This document shows, piece after piece, positions 16,068 through 25,245 of a DNA stretch of 64,000 nt. How positions within the stretch are numbered: position 1 is the first letter of the stretch; every line of letters starts with the position of its first letter. The notes beneath the pieces are model-generated. The model was not told the origin of the DNA. It made no database searches and was given only the letters and a program-made list of their open reading frames with translations. The translations under genes and the position numbers were made by a program. This stretch comes from JACVRW01 sp034664085 (GTDB lineage Bacteria; Actinomycetota; Thermoleophilia; Solirubrobacterales; Thermoleophilaceae), in contig JAXDII010000035.1 of the NCBI GenBank assembly GCA_034664085.1, forward strand, positions 30,686-94,685, read 5' to 3'.

Positions 16068-17465
16068 GTGGCAGTCGCCGCCCCGCCTGAGTCCGCGGGC
16101 AGCGTTCCTCCCCACAACGAGGAGGCCGAGGCCTCGGTCCTCGGCGCCATCCTGCTGACCGAGCAGGCCCTGGACGGGGTCGTGCTCGAGATCGGGCTGC
16201 GGCCCGAGCACTTCTACCGTCCGCGCCACCAGCGCATCTTCGGCGCCATGATCCGGCTGAAGGAGAAGGCCGAGCCGGAGGCCGTGGACGCGCTCACCGT
16301 CTGCGACGACCTGCGCAGCCAGGGCGCGCTGGAGGAGGCCGGCGGCGAGGCCTACGTTCACTCGCTGCCGACGGTCGTGCCCGCAGTCGGCGCGGTGCTC
16401 GACTACGCCCGCATCGTCCGCGACGACGCCCTGATGCGGGGCATCCTCGACACGACCCGCCGGATCCAGGCCGAGGTGCTGGCGCACCGCGGCGAGCCGC
16501 GCGAGCTGATCGAGTGGGCCGAGGCGGCGCTGTTCAAGATCGGCCACGAGGGCGGCATGGCCGAGATGCGCACAATCGAGGCCGTCCTCCACGAGGAGAT
16601 CGACAAGCTCGAGGAGCTGTCGCGCAGGGACATCGGCCTCACCGGCACCGCCTCGGGCTTCGCGGACATCGACGACATCACCGGTGGCTTCCAGCCCGGC
16701 AACCTGATCGTCCTCGCCGCACGGCCGTCGATGGGCAAGAGCACCCTGGCCACCAACATCGCCGAGAACGCGGCGATCGATCACGGCAAGCCGGTCGCCC
16801 TGTTCTCGCTCGAGATGTCCGAGACCGAGCTGGCGCACCGCTTCATCGCCTCGCAGGCCAAGGTGTCGAGCGACGAGCTGCGCAAGGGCCGCGTCAAGGC
16901 GGACCGCTGGCCCAAGGTGCTGCGCGCCGTCGAGAAGCTGGCCGCTGCCCCGATCTTCATCGACGACTCCAGCGACATCGGCGTGCTCGAGATGCGCGCC
17001 AAGGCGCGCCGGCTCCACGCCCGCCATGGCGGCCTCGGCCTGATCGTCGTCGACTACCTCCAGCTCGTGCGCGCCGACGGTCGCAGCGACAACCGCGTCG
17101 AGCAGGTAGGCCAGATCAGCCGCGGACTGAAGATCCTCGCCCGCGAGCTCGACATCCCGGTGATCGCCGTCTCCCAGCTCTCGCGAGCGGTCGAGTCGCG
17201 CCACCCGCCGATCCCGATGCTCTCGGACCTGCGCGAGAGCGGCCAGCTCGAGCAGGACGCCGACGTCGTCATGTTCGTCTACCGCGAGGAGTACTACGAC
17301 CGCGAGTCCGAGCGGCTCGGCGAGGCCGACATCTTCTTCGCCAAGCACCGCAACGGGCCGATCGGGCAGGTCACGCTCAGCTTCATGCCGAAGTACCCGC
17401 GCTTCGCCAGCCTCTACCGCGACCACGGCGCGGCGCCCCCGGCGCCCGACAACGGGGCCGGCTGA
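16068..17465 (+). CDS. dnaB: Replicative DNA helicase
   Basis: DnaB is the hexameric 5'-3' helicase of the replication fork. The 465-residue protein has the N-terminal helical domain (about 12-115, with NEEAEASVLGAIL), a linker and the RecA-like domain: Walker A ARPSMGKSTLA at about 218-228, Walker B VVDYLQL around 330 and the DLRESGQLEQDADVV segment. No intein is present. GTG start 9 nt after rplI. A DnaC-like AAA+ gene begins 1 nt after its stop, suggesting coupled synthesis of helicase and loader. Confidence 0.97.
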   Translation: MAVAAPPESAGSVPPHNEEAEASVLGAILLTEQALDGVVLEIGLRPEHFYRPRHQRIFGAMIRLKEKAEPEAVDALTVCDDLRSQGALEEAGGEAYVHSLPTVVPAVGAVLDYARIVRDDALMRGILDTTRRIQAEVLAHRGEPRELIEWAEAALFKIGHEGGMAEMRTIEAVLHEEIDKLEELSRRDIGLTGTASGFADIDDITGGFQPGNLIVLAARPSMGKSTLATNIAENAAIDHGKPVALFSLEMSETELAHRFIASQAKVSSDELRKGRVKADRWPKVLRAVEKLAAAPIFIDDSSDIGVLEMRAKARRLHARHGGLGLIVVDYLQLVRADGRSDNRVEQVGQISRGLKILARELDIPVIAVSQLSRAVESRHPPIPMLSDLRESGQLEQDADVVMFVYREEYYDRESERLGEADIFFAKHRNGPIGQVTLSFMPKYPRFASLYRDHGAAPPAPDNGAG

Positions 17466-17466
17466 C

Positions 17467-18363
17467 GTGCTGCGCCGAGTCCTGCCCGACGAGGCGGTCC
17501 CGTGCCCGTTCGACCTGTGCGACGGCTCGACCTGGGTCCTGGACGAGGAGACGGGCGACGCGCGCCCGTGCCGCTGCCGCGAGCAGCGCGTCCGCAAGGC
17601 CGTCAGCGGCGGCGTGGGCACGGGCATCGGCCGGCGCTTCCTCGAGGTGTCGTTCGACCGTGAGCCGATCGTCTCGCTCGACTCGATGGTGCTGCGCCAG
17701 GTGCGCGCCTTCATCCGCTCGATCGAGCAGAACCTCGAGGCCGGTCGCGGGCTCTGGTTCGACGGACCGGTGGGCACCGGCAAGACCTCGCTGGCGATCC
17801 TGGTGGCGAAGGCGGCCAAGGAAGCGGGCCGCACCTACGCCGTGTACCCGGTGCCGCGCCTGCTCGCCGAGATCAAGCGCACGTTCGACCGCGACGCCAG
17901 CGACACGTACCTCGGCTTCTTCCGCCGCCTCTGCACGGTCGACGTGCTTGTGCTCGACGACCTCGGCGCCGAGAAGCAGACCGAGTGGGTGCTGGAGCAG
18001 CTCTACTCGATCGTGAACGAGCGCTGGCAGGACCGGCGGGCGATCGTGGTCACCACCAACATCCCGGACCCGGACCCGGACGCTCCGGCGCACATGCTGC
18101 GGGCGAGCGTCAAGGACCTGCGCGACGCCACGACCTCCGGCCGCGTCGACGGCCGCGACCTGGACGACCTGCGGCGGATCGTCGACCGCGTCGAGCAGGT
18201 GGCCGCCAAGGTCGCGGAGCTGGACGCCGTGGGGGACCACGACCCGATCCTGCGGCTGCGCCGCCAGCTCGGCGCTCGGACGGTCTCGCGGCTCGTGGAG
18301 ATCTGCGACGACCCGATCCCGATCATGGGCCCCGACCTCCGCATGGCGGCTCAGGGCGCCTAG
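17467..18363 (+). CDS. DnaC/DnaI-like AAA+ helicase loader with N-terminal cysteine cluster
   Basis: A 298-residue AAA+ ATPase. Cys13, Cys18, Cys35 and Cys37 form a probable zinc-binding N-terminal module, as in DnaI-type loaders. Walker A is GPVGTGKTS at 100-108, Walker B VLVLDDLGAE near 160-171 and a sensor-like VVTTN follows. The C-terminal 60 residues are not recognised. GTG start 1 nt after dnaB. Context argues for loading DnaB onto DNA; the family also includes IstB transposition helpers, but no transposase is nearby. A dciA-like gene is also in the window, an unusual combination. Confidence 0.8.
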   Translation: MLRRVLPDEAVPCPFDLCDGSTWVLDEETGDARPCRCREQRVRKAVSGGVGTGIGRRFLEVSFDREPIVSLDSMVLRQVRAFIRSIEQNLEAGRGLWFDGPVGTGKTSLAILVAKAAKEAGRTYAVYPVPRLLAEIKRTFDRDASDTYLGFFRRLCTVDVLVLDDLGAEKQTEWVLEQLYSIVNERWQDRRAIVVTTNIPDPDPDAPAHMLRASVKDLRDATTSGRVDGRDLDDLRRIVDRVEQVAAKVAELDAVGDHDPILRLRRQLGARTVSRLVEICDDPIPIMGPDLRMAAQGA

Positions 18364-18390
18364 CGCGCCCCAGCCACACCCGCTCCCCCC

Positions 18391-18396
18391 TACACT
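18391..18396 (+). promoter_or_regulatory. Putative -10 (TACACT) for purA
   Basis: TACACT ends 10 nt before ATG 18407; no Shine-Dalgarno is present in the 43-bp gap after the DnaC-like gene. Confidence 0.45.
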
Positions 18397-18406
18397 CGAT
18401 TTCGGC

Positions 18407-19714
<1,308 letters not shown>

Positions 19715-19721
19715 GCCTTCG

Positions 19722-20426
19722 CTACGCGCGCACGACGTGCGTCTGCGCCGCCATGTCGTGGAGGGCGCGGTTCTGGTCGTCCCAGAGCGGCCAGAGATTG
19801 TCGAGCAGCCAGGGCAGCAGCGGGATGATCGACGAGGCGATGCCGACCGCGAGCCCCTTGATCACGACCTCGCGCAGCGCGGCCCATCCGAAGCTCATCG
19901 GCGCGCCGTTGTCGCGCACGACCCGGATCCCGAGCATCTGCTTGCCGAGCGTCTGGCCGTTGTGCTCACCCTGGCGCATCATCAGCAGCGGCGCGTAGAA
20001 CAACAGGACCGCTGAGATCAGGATGACCCACAGGATGATCGCCCCGATCGCGGCCGCGGTGGTCACGTCGTCGTCGCCCGAGACCCCGATGGCCCCGGCC
20101 ACCACCACGAAGAAGAGGATCGCCGCGGGGATCAGAAGGATCAGCCAGTCGATCACCAACGCCCCGGCGCGGGTGCCCCAGCTGGCGAGCGGCTGGCCCT
20201 CCCAGCCCTGAGGGCGCGCGATCGGCTGCTGCCAGCCGCCTGGAGGGACCGGACCGCCGTAGCCCGACCCTGCCTCGGGTGTGGCGTCCGGCAGCGGCGT
20301 GTAGGCCGGCGGGGGCGCCTGCGGGCTTGGCGGGGGCGCCTGCGGGCTTGGCGGGGGCGCTTGCGGGCCCTCGCCGGGAACGCGCTCGGGGCCGGGACGC
20401 TCGGGAGGGGGGGATCCGCTTTCCAT
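19722..20426 (-). CDS. RDD-family membrane protein with proline-rich N-terminus
   Basis: A 234-residue protein. Residues 1-75 are a Pro/Gln/Ala-rich cytoplasmic tail with three tandem QAPPPSP-type units; the RDD domain follows with membrane helices at about 90-110, 125-150 and 185-205 and the motifs WGTRAGALVIDWLIL and GQTLGKQMLGIRVV. RDD proteins are small membrane proteins of mostly unknown role; some act as ion antiporters. Start ATG 20426 has no good ribosome site, so translation could begin elsewhere. It lies downstream of the sugar-nucleotide cluster on the same strand, 44 bp after it. Confidence 0.8.
   Translation of the reverse strand: MESGSPPPERPGPERVPGEGPQAPPPSPQAPPPSPQAPPPAYTPLPDATPEAGSGYGGPVPPGGWQQPIARPQGWEGQPLASWGTRAGALVIDWLILLIPAAILFFVVVAGAIGVSGDDDVTTAAAIGAIILWVILISAVLLFYAPLLMMRQGEHNGQTLGKQMLGIRVVRDNGAPMSFGWAALREVVIKGLAVGIASSIIPLLPWLLDNLWPLWDDQNRALHDMAAQTHVVRA
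20308..20370. repeat. Three tandem 21-bp repeats in the RDD gene
   Basis: Units at 20308-20328 and 20329-20349 are identical; the third (20350-20370) is diverged at its end. They encode the Pro/Gln-rich heptad in the RDD protein N-terminus. Confidence 0.85.
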
Positions 20427-20470
20427 TGGCGCGAATGAAACCACCACAGGAGGCGGCAGGCCGGTGCGCC

Positions 20471-21130
20471 TCAGGCGGGGCCGGGCTGCAGCACCGCGCG
20501 CTCGCCGTGGCGCAGGAGCCGCAGCGCCAACGCCAGCGAGGCGAGCAGGGACATCACCGCCAGGGTGATCTGCACGCTGAGCAGGCCCTCGCGGCTCCAG
20601 TAGACGTCGTCGAGCTCGAGCAGCAGCGCCGACTCGTCCAGGGTCAGGCCCATCCCTACTCCGAAGGGCACGGCGAGCATCGGCTCCAGGCCCTCGTCGC
20701 GCGTGAGGATCGCGCCGGCCCCTGCGGCGAACGCGATCACGATCCCGGGCACGAAGTGGTGGATGTGCCGGCGACCCACGCGCAGGCTGCGAAACGGCCC
20801 GACGCGCGGACGGTGGCGCAGCCGGTAGGTGATCGTGCGCGCCGCGATGAACGTGCCCACGAACGAGCTGAGCAGGTTGAACATCGCGTTCTCGCGGGTG
20901 GACGCCTCGCGGTAGCCGGCGCGGGCCACCTCGGCGGTCTCCGCCACCGCCTCCTCGGCGGCGACGAGCAGGCTGGGCGCCTCGCCCGGCAGCGGAGCCG
21001 ATCCGCGCCGCCACACACGTCCCAGCTCGACGGCGACAACCGCGGCCACCGCCACGCTGGCCACACCGCCGAGCACGAAGGTCCCACGGTCCGCCGCGAG
21101 CGGCCGGCGGCGCCACCCGCGCCGGGTCAA
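20471..21130 (-). CDS. Integral membrane protein with HIHHF motif, function unknown
   Basis: A 219-residue protein, unassigned. One hydrophobic segment lies near 17-36, followed by a helical region rich in Ala/Glu (about 50-85), then GRRHIHHFVPGIVIAF (about 120-135) with three clustered histidines at the start of a membrane helix, and further helices at about 135-150 and 180-205. Asp/Glu-rich GLTLDESALLLELDD lies between the last helices. The TTG start at 21130 overlaps the TGA of the acetyltransferase gene (TTGA), so it is translationally coupled to the sugar-nucleotide cluster. The histidines and acidic residues could bind a metal; this is inference. Confidence 0.65.
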   Translation of the reverse strand: MTRRGWRRRPLAADRGTFVLGGVASVAVAAVVAVELGRVWRRGSAPLPGEAPSLLVAAEEAVAETAEVARAGYREASTRENAMFNLLSSFVGTFIAARTITYRLRHRPRVGPFRSLRVGRRHIHHFVPGIVIAFAAGAGAILTRDEGLEPMLAVPFGVGMGLTLDESALLLELDDVYWSREGLLSVQITLAVMSLLASLALALRLLRHGERAVLQPGPA

Positions 21131-21771
21131 AGCAGATCGTCCTCCGGCACCTCGCGTACGACGCGTGCAGGCACGCCCATCACGACGCTCCGCGGCGGCA
21201 CGTCCGCCGTCACGACGGCCCCGGCCGCCACGAACGCCTCCTCGCCGATCTCGACGCCGGGCAGCAGCACCGCCCCGCCGCCGATCCGGCAGGCGCGTCT
21301 CAGAGTCGCCCCGCGCAGCTCCTGGCCCTCGCGGCGCCGGCCCGCCGTGGGGTCGTTGGTCAGCACCACGCCGGGCGCCACGAAGACGTCGTCCTCCACC
21401 ACCGACCACGCGGTCACGTAGGCGTTCGTCTGGAGCCTGACCCGGGCGCCGATGCTCACGTCGTTCTCAACCGACACGCCGCGGCCGACGATCGTCTGCA
21501 CGCCGATCTGCGTCCGCTCGCGCACGTGCGCCTGGTCGCCCACGATGCAGCCGTTCCCGAGCACGGCGCCGGCGAGCACGACCGCGCCCGCTCCGATCGA
21601 CACGCCGTCCCCGAGCCGCGCGGGCTCTGGCGCCTCGCGCTCGGCGCTCGAGCCCGCACGCAGCACCGGCGGCTTGCCCACCACGCAGTTGTCGCCCAGC
21701 CGCACCCCGCTCCCGAGCACCGTGCCCGGGTAGACCACGGCGTTGGTGCCCGACTCAGACGCGTTGGGCAC
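21127..21771 (-). CDS. Left-handed beta-helix acetyltransferase (WbpD-like)
   Basis: A 214-residue hexapeptide-repeat acyltransferase. Repeats of the [LIV]-G-x4 type run from about residue 12 (VVYPGTVLGSGVRLGDNCVVG) to 200, and FVAAGAVVTADVPPRSVVMGVPA is the typical terminal coil. WbpD homologues acetylate the 3-amino group of UDP-GlcNAc(3NH2)A. GTG start; 17-bp overlap with the oxidoreductase gene upstream. The neighbours (WbpB-, WbpA- and WbpI-like) support this role. The insert at about 40-50 (AGSSAEREAPEPARL) interrupts the regular repeats. Confidence 0.8.
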   Translation of the reverse strand: MPNASESGTNAVVYPGTVLGSGVRLGDNCVVGKPPVLRAGSSAEREAPEPARLGDGVSIGAGAVVLAGAVLGNGCIVGDQAHVRERTQIGVQTIVGRGVSVENDVSIGARVRLQTNAYVTAWSVVEDDVFVAPGVVLTNDPTAGRRREGQELRGATLRRACRIGGGAVLLPGVEIGEEAFVAAGAVVTADVPPRSVVMGVPARVVREVPEDDLL

Positions 21772-22750
21772 GTGAGCTCTCCCGCAGCGACTGCTGCAGC
21801 GCCTCGAGCACCCGCACGACGCGCAGCCCGGCCTCCCCGCCGGAACGCGGCTCGGTCCGCTCGCGGACGCTCTCCACGAAGTGCGCGCACTCCAGTCGCA
21901 ATGGCTCGTCGTTGGGCACCCGCGGCGAGAAGGTGTCCCCGGAGCGCGCGATGTACTCGCCGTAGGAGGACCAGTTCTCGTCGAAGCCCTTGTCGTAGAC
22001 GGTCAGCTTGCGCTCCAGCTCCATGTCGTCGAAGGTCGCCATCTTCTTCGAGCCGACGACCGTGAAGCGGCGCTCCTTGTGCGGGTCGAGCCAGGACAGG
22101 TGCAGGTGGGCGGCCAGGCCCGACGGGAAGCGCAGGAAGCAGAAGACGACGTCCTCGATCCCCTCCTGCATGTAGCTCTCCCCGACCGCCCGGCACTCGT
22201 ACGGCTCCTCACCGGCGAGGCGGAGGATCACCGAGACGTCGTGCGCGCCGAGTGACCAGAGCGCGTTCTCGTCCGGCCGCAGCACGCCGAGATTGAGGCG
22301 GTTGGAGTAGATGTAGCGCACGTCCCCGAGCTCGCCGTCGTCCACGAGCCGCTTGAGCGCCTCCAGGCCGGGGTGGTACTCGAGCAGGTGGCCGACCATC
22401 AGCACGCGCTCCTGCGCTCGGGCCGCCGCTACGACCTGCTCGGCCTCCTCGACGGACTGCGAGAGCGGCTTCTCGACGAAGCAGTGCTTGCCCGCCTCCA
22501 GCACCCGCCGCGCCAGGGCGGCGTGGGTGTGGACCGGCGTGGCGAGCGCCACGGCGTCGAGCGTGTCGTCGGCGAGCAGATCGTCGAGCGATGTCGCCGT
22601 CCGCGCCGCCGGGAAGGCGGCACCGTGCTTGGCCAGGCGCTCCTCGGAAGCGTCACAGAGCCAGGCCAGCTCGGCGTCCGGAAGGCGATCGAAGTTGCGC
22701 GCGAGGTTCGGCCCCCAGTAGCCAAGCCCGACGACGCCGACCCGGATCAT
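21755..22750 (-). CDS. Gfo/Idh/MocA oxidoreductase, WbpB-like UDP-GlcNAcA 3-dehydrogenase
   Basis: A 331-residue NAD-dependent oxidoreductase. The Rossmann start VGVVGLGYWGPNLARNF, the EKPLS motif near residue 95 and the catalytic-domain segment YIYSNRLNLGVLRPDENALWSLGAHDVSVIL (about 145-175) are characteristic of WbpB/WlbA, which oxidise C3 of UDP-GlcNAcA before amination. It lies 49 bp downstream of the dehydrogenase gene and overlaps the acetyltransferase gene. The aminotransferase that would act next is not in the cluster. Confidence 0.85.
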   Translation of the reverse strand: MIRVGVVGLGYWGPNLARNFDRLPDAELAWLCDASEERLAKHGAAFPAARTATSLDDLLADDTLDAVALATPVHTHAALARRVLEAGKHCFVEKPLSQSVEEAEQVVAAARAQERVLMVGHLLEYHPGLEALKRLVDDGELGDVRYIYSNRLNLGVLRPDENALWSLGAHDVSVILRLAGEEPYECRAVGESYMQEGIEDVVFCFLRFPSGLAAHLHLSWLDPHKERRFTVVGSKKMATFDDMELERKLTVYDKGFDENWSSYGEYIARSGDTFSPRVPNDEPLRLECAHFVESVRERTEPRSGGEAGLRVVRVLEALQQSLRESSRAQRV

Positions 22751-22799
22751 GGGCCCCGCTTGTCCCCGGCCGGCTTCCCGCTTTGCCTGGCCGGCATGG

Positions 22800-24035
22800 T
22801 TAAAGGCGAACGAGGTTCGGGGCCTCGATCCCGCGGGTCACTCCGCGGAAGTCGACCACCAGCGGCGACTCCTGCACCAGCCGTTCTACGTCGAGCCCCG
22901 GGTGGGCGGTCACGATCGCCACGCAGTCGGCGTCCTCGGGCCATTCGCTGCGCAGGCCGAGGTCGGGCAGCTCGGGCACGAAGTCGTCGTGGTAGGTGAC
23001 CTCCGCGCCCAGATCGCGCAGCAGGCGCACGATCCTCAGCGCCGGCGACTCGCGCAGGTCTCCCACTCCGGGCTTGTAGGACACGCCGACGATCGCGACC
23101 CGCGAGCCCTTCACCGACTTGCTTTGGTCGTTGAGCGCCCGCGTGATCCGATCGACGCAGAAGTACGGCATGCGCTGGTTGACCTCGCCGGCGAGCTCCA
23201 CGAACTCGGTCTGCATGTCGAACTCGCGCGCGCGCCAGGCGAGGTAGAAGGGGTCGACCGGCAGGCAGTGGCCGCCCATGCCGGGCCCGGGCTTGAAGGA
23301 CATGAACCCGTACGGCTTGGTGGCGGCCGCGTCGACGACCTCCCACACGTCGATCCCCATTCGGTCGCACAGGATCGCCAGCTCGTTGACGAGCGCGATG
23401 TTGACCGAGCGGAAGATGTTCTCGAGCAGCTTGGTCAGCTCCGCCGACTCCGGAGTCGACACCGAGACCACCTCGTCGCACACCTCTTCGTACAGCGCGA
23501 CCGCGCGGCGCAGGCATTCGTCGGTCAGCCCGCCGACGATCTTCGGCGTGGTGCGCAGCGTGAAGTCGGTGCGGCCCGGGTCGATGCGCTCGGGCGAGAA
23601 GGCCAGGTAGAAGTCGCGCCCGGCGGCGAGGCCGGACTCCTCGAGCAGAGGCGCGAAGCGCTCGCGCGTCGTGCCGGGATAGGTGGTCGACTCCAGGACC
23701 ACGAGCTGGCCCGCCTGGAGCACGCTGGCGAGCGCGGTGCCGGTGGCGATCAGAGGCTGGAGGTCGGGCTCGCGGTTTTCGGTCAGCGGCGTGGGCACCG
23801 CCACGACCACGGCGTCGACCTTGGCGAGGTCGGCGTAGCGCGGCGTGGGATGGAAGCGGTCGGCGATCCCCTGGAGCGTCTCGTCGGACACGTCCTCGAT
23901 GTGCGAGCGCCCGGCGTCGAGCGACGCGATCATCCGCGTGTCGACATCCACGCCCACCACCTCGTGTCCAGCCTCCGCGAAGGCGACCACCAGTGGCAGT
24001 CCGACATACCCAAGCCCGATTACCCCGATCTTCAT
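22800..24035 (-). CDS. Nucleotide-sugar dehydrogenase (WbpA/WecC-like)
   Basis: A 411-residue enzyme that oxidises C6 of a UDP-sugar to a uronate in two NAD-dependent steps. MKIGVIGLGYVGLPLV is the Rossmann start, STTYPGTT lies near 116-123 and Cys257 in GPGMGGHCLPVDP is the catalytic thiol. The C-terminal domain has VSYKPGVGDLRESP. By context UDP-GlcNAc is the likely substrate (WbpA), but UDP-ManNAc (WecC) is equally possible because an epimerase gene sits directly upstream. ATG 24035 overlaps the epimerase TGA (ATGA), fixing the start. Confidence 0.9.
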   Translation of the reverse strand: MKIGVIGLGYVGLPLVVAFAEAGHEVVGVDVDTRMIASLDAGRSHIEDVSDETLQGIADRFHPTPRYADLAKVDAVVVAVPTPLTENREPDLQPLIATGTALASVLQAGQLVVLESTTYPGTTRERFAPLLEESGLAAGRDFYLAFSPERIDPGRTDFTLRTTPKIVGGLTDECLRRAVALYEEVCDEVVSVSTPESAELTKLLENIFRSVNIALVNELAILCDRMGIDVWEVVDAAATKPYGFMSFKPGPGMGGHCLPVDPFYLAWRAREFDMQTEFVELAGEVNQRMPYFCVDRITRALNDQSKSVKGSRVAIVGVSYKPGVGDLRESPALRIVRLLRDLGAEVTYHDDFVPELPDLGLRSEWPEDADCVAIVTAHPGLDVERLVQESPLVVDFRGVTRGIEAPNLVRL

Positions 24036-25108
24036 AGCCGCGCAGTGTAGGCAGCAACCACGTCGCAAACGCGCTCGGCTGCGTGTCCGCCGCCGTACAG
24101 CTCGGGGCGCCCGGCCGGCGGCGTGCGCTCCAGGGCGGCCAGGGCGGCCTCGCGGTCGAGATCCACCAGCACGTTCCAGCCCGCGTCCACGGTCTCCACC
24201 CACTCGGTCGTGTCGCGCAGGGTCACGCAGGGAACCCCGAGCAGGTAGGCCTCCTTCTGCACCCCGCCGGAGTCGGTCAGGACGGCGCGCGCGTTGCGCG
24301 CCAGCTCCAGGAAGTCGAGGTAGCCGAGTGGCGGCACCAGGGTCACGCCGTCCAGGCGCCCCAGCAGCTCGGCGTCCACCAGCCGCGCCCGCGTGCGCGG
24401 ATGCACGGGGAAGACTGCGGGGCCCGGCAGCGCCTCCAGCAGCTCGACGAGGCGGGTGAGGCGCTCGGGGTTGTCGACGTTGCCGGCGCGGTGCGCGGTT
24501 ACCGCCAGGTAGGCGCGCGGCTCGAGGCCCAGGTCGCCGAGGATGGTGGAGCGCTGGGCAGCGATCTCGCGGAAGGCCACCGAGACGTCGGCCATCACGT
24601 CGCCCACGAGGTGCGTCTCTCCGCGGACGCCCTCCCGGCCGAGGTTGTCGACCGCGGTCTCCGTCGAGCAGAGCAGCAGGTCGCTCGCGTGGTCGGTCAG
24701 CACCCGGTTCAGCTCCTCGGGCATGGTGCGGTCGAAGGAGCGCATGCCGGCCTCCACGTGGCCGACCGGAATGCCCGCCTGGGCCGCGGCGAGGGTGCCG
24801 GCGAGCGTCGAGTTGGTGTCCCCGTAGACCAGCACCAGCTGCGGCGCCAGCTCCGCCAGCACCGGCTCGAGGGCGCCGAGGATGCGGGCGGTCTGCTCGG
24901 TGTTCGTCCCCGAGCCGGCGCCGAGCTCGCGGTCCGGCGCAGGGATTCCCAGCTCGTCGAAGAAGACCCGCGAAAGCTCGTCGTCGTAGTGCTGGCCGGT
25001 ATGCACCAGGAGCTCCTCGTGACGCTCACGCAACAGCTTCGAGACCGCCGCAGCCTTCACGAACTGCGGCCGGTTGCCCACGATCGTGACGATGCGCGCG
25101 GAATTCAC
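24032..25108 (-). CDS. wecB: Non-hydrolysing UDP-N-acetylglucosamine 2-epimerase
   Basis: A 358-residue GT-B-fold epimerase converting UDP-GlcNAc to UDP-ManNAc, or the 2,3-diacetamido uronate equivalent (WbpI). Visible motifs: VGNRPQFVKAA at the N-terminus, HTGQHYDDELS (about 36-46), VYGDTNST (about 95-102), GHVEAGMRSFDRTMPEE (about 112-128) and TDSGGVQKEAYLLG near 275. GTG start. First gene of the sugar cluster, reading away from the class IV aminotransferase. No clean promoter hexamer is seen in front of it. Confidence 0.93.
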   Translation of the reverse strand: MNSARIVTIVGNRPQFVKAAAVSKLLRERHEELLVHTGQHYDDELSRVFFDELGIPAPDRELGAGSGTNTEQTARILGALEPVLAELAPQLVLVYGDTNSTLAGTLAAAQAGIPVGHVEAGMRSFDRTMPEELNRVLTDHASDLLLCSTETAVDNLGREGVRGETHLVGDVMADVSVAFREIAAQRSTILGDLGLEPRAYLAVTAHRAGNVDNPERLTRLVELLEALPGPAVFPVHPRTRARLVDAELLGRLDGVTLVPPLGYLDFLELARNARAVLTDSGGVQKEAYLLGVPCVTLRDTTEWVETVDAGWNVLVDLDREAALAALERTPPAGRPELYGGGHAAERVCDVVAAYTARL

Positions 25109-25118
25109 GTCTTCGACC

Positions 25119-25124
25119 TAGGAT
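25119..25124 (+). promoter_or_regulatory. Putative -10 (TAGGAT) for a 36-codon ORF
   Basis: TAGGAT ends 10 nt before ATG 25135, the same spacing as before several real genes here. Confidence 0.3.
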
Positions 25125-25134
25125 GAACCGCAGG

Positions 25135-25245
25135 ATGACGAAGGTCCTGGAAGGCGCTCTGGAGCTGGCCGCGGACGTGGCCCGCCACGTCGCCTGGTTC
25201 GTGGCGCATCAGGTCCAGCCCAACCCGCGCGAGCGCGGCGACTAG
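25135..25245 (+). CDS. Putative 36-residue small protein
   Basis: A short frame between divergent wecB and the aminotransferase gene: MTKVLEGALELAADVARHV and then AWFVAHQVQPNPRERGD. It would form one amphipathic/hydrophobic helix followed by a polar tail. Almost every codon ends in G or C, as in genuine genes here, and its TAG stop shares the CTAG tetranucleotide with the stop of the convergent aminotransferase gene. An in-frame ATG at 25123 gives a 40-residue version. No family is recognised; it could be a chance frame in GC-rich DNA. Confidence 0.4.
   Translation: MTKVLEGALELAADVARHVAWFVAHQVQPNPRERGD

Noticed and set aside
17467..18363. IstB-type transposition helper
   Set aside because: No IstA transposase or inverted repeats nearby, and the gene is embedded 1 nt behind dnaB with a DnaI-like cysteine cluster.
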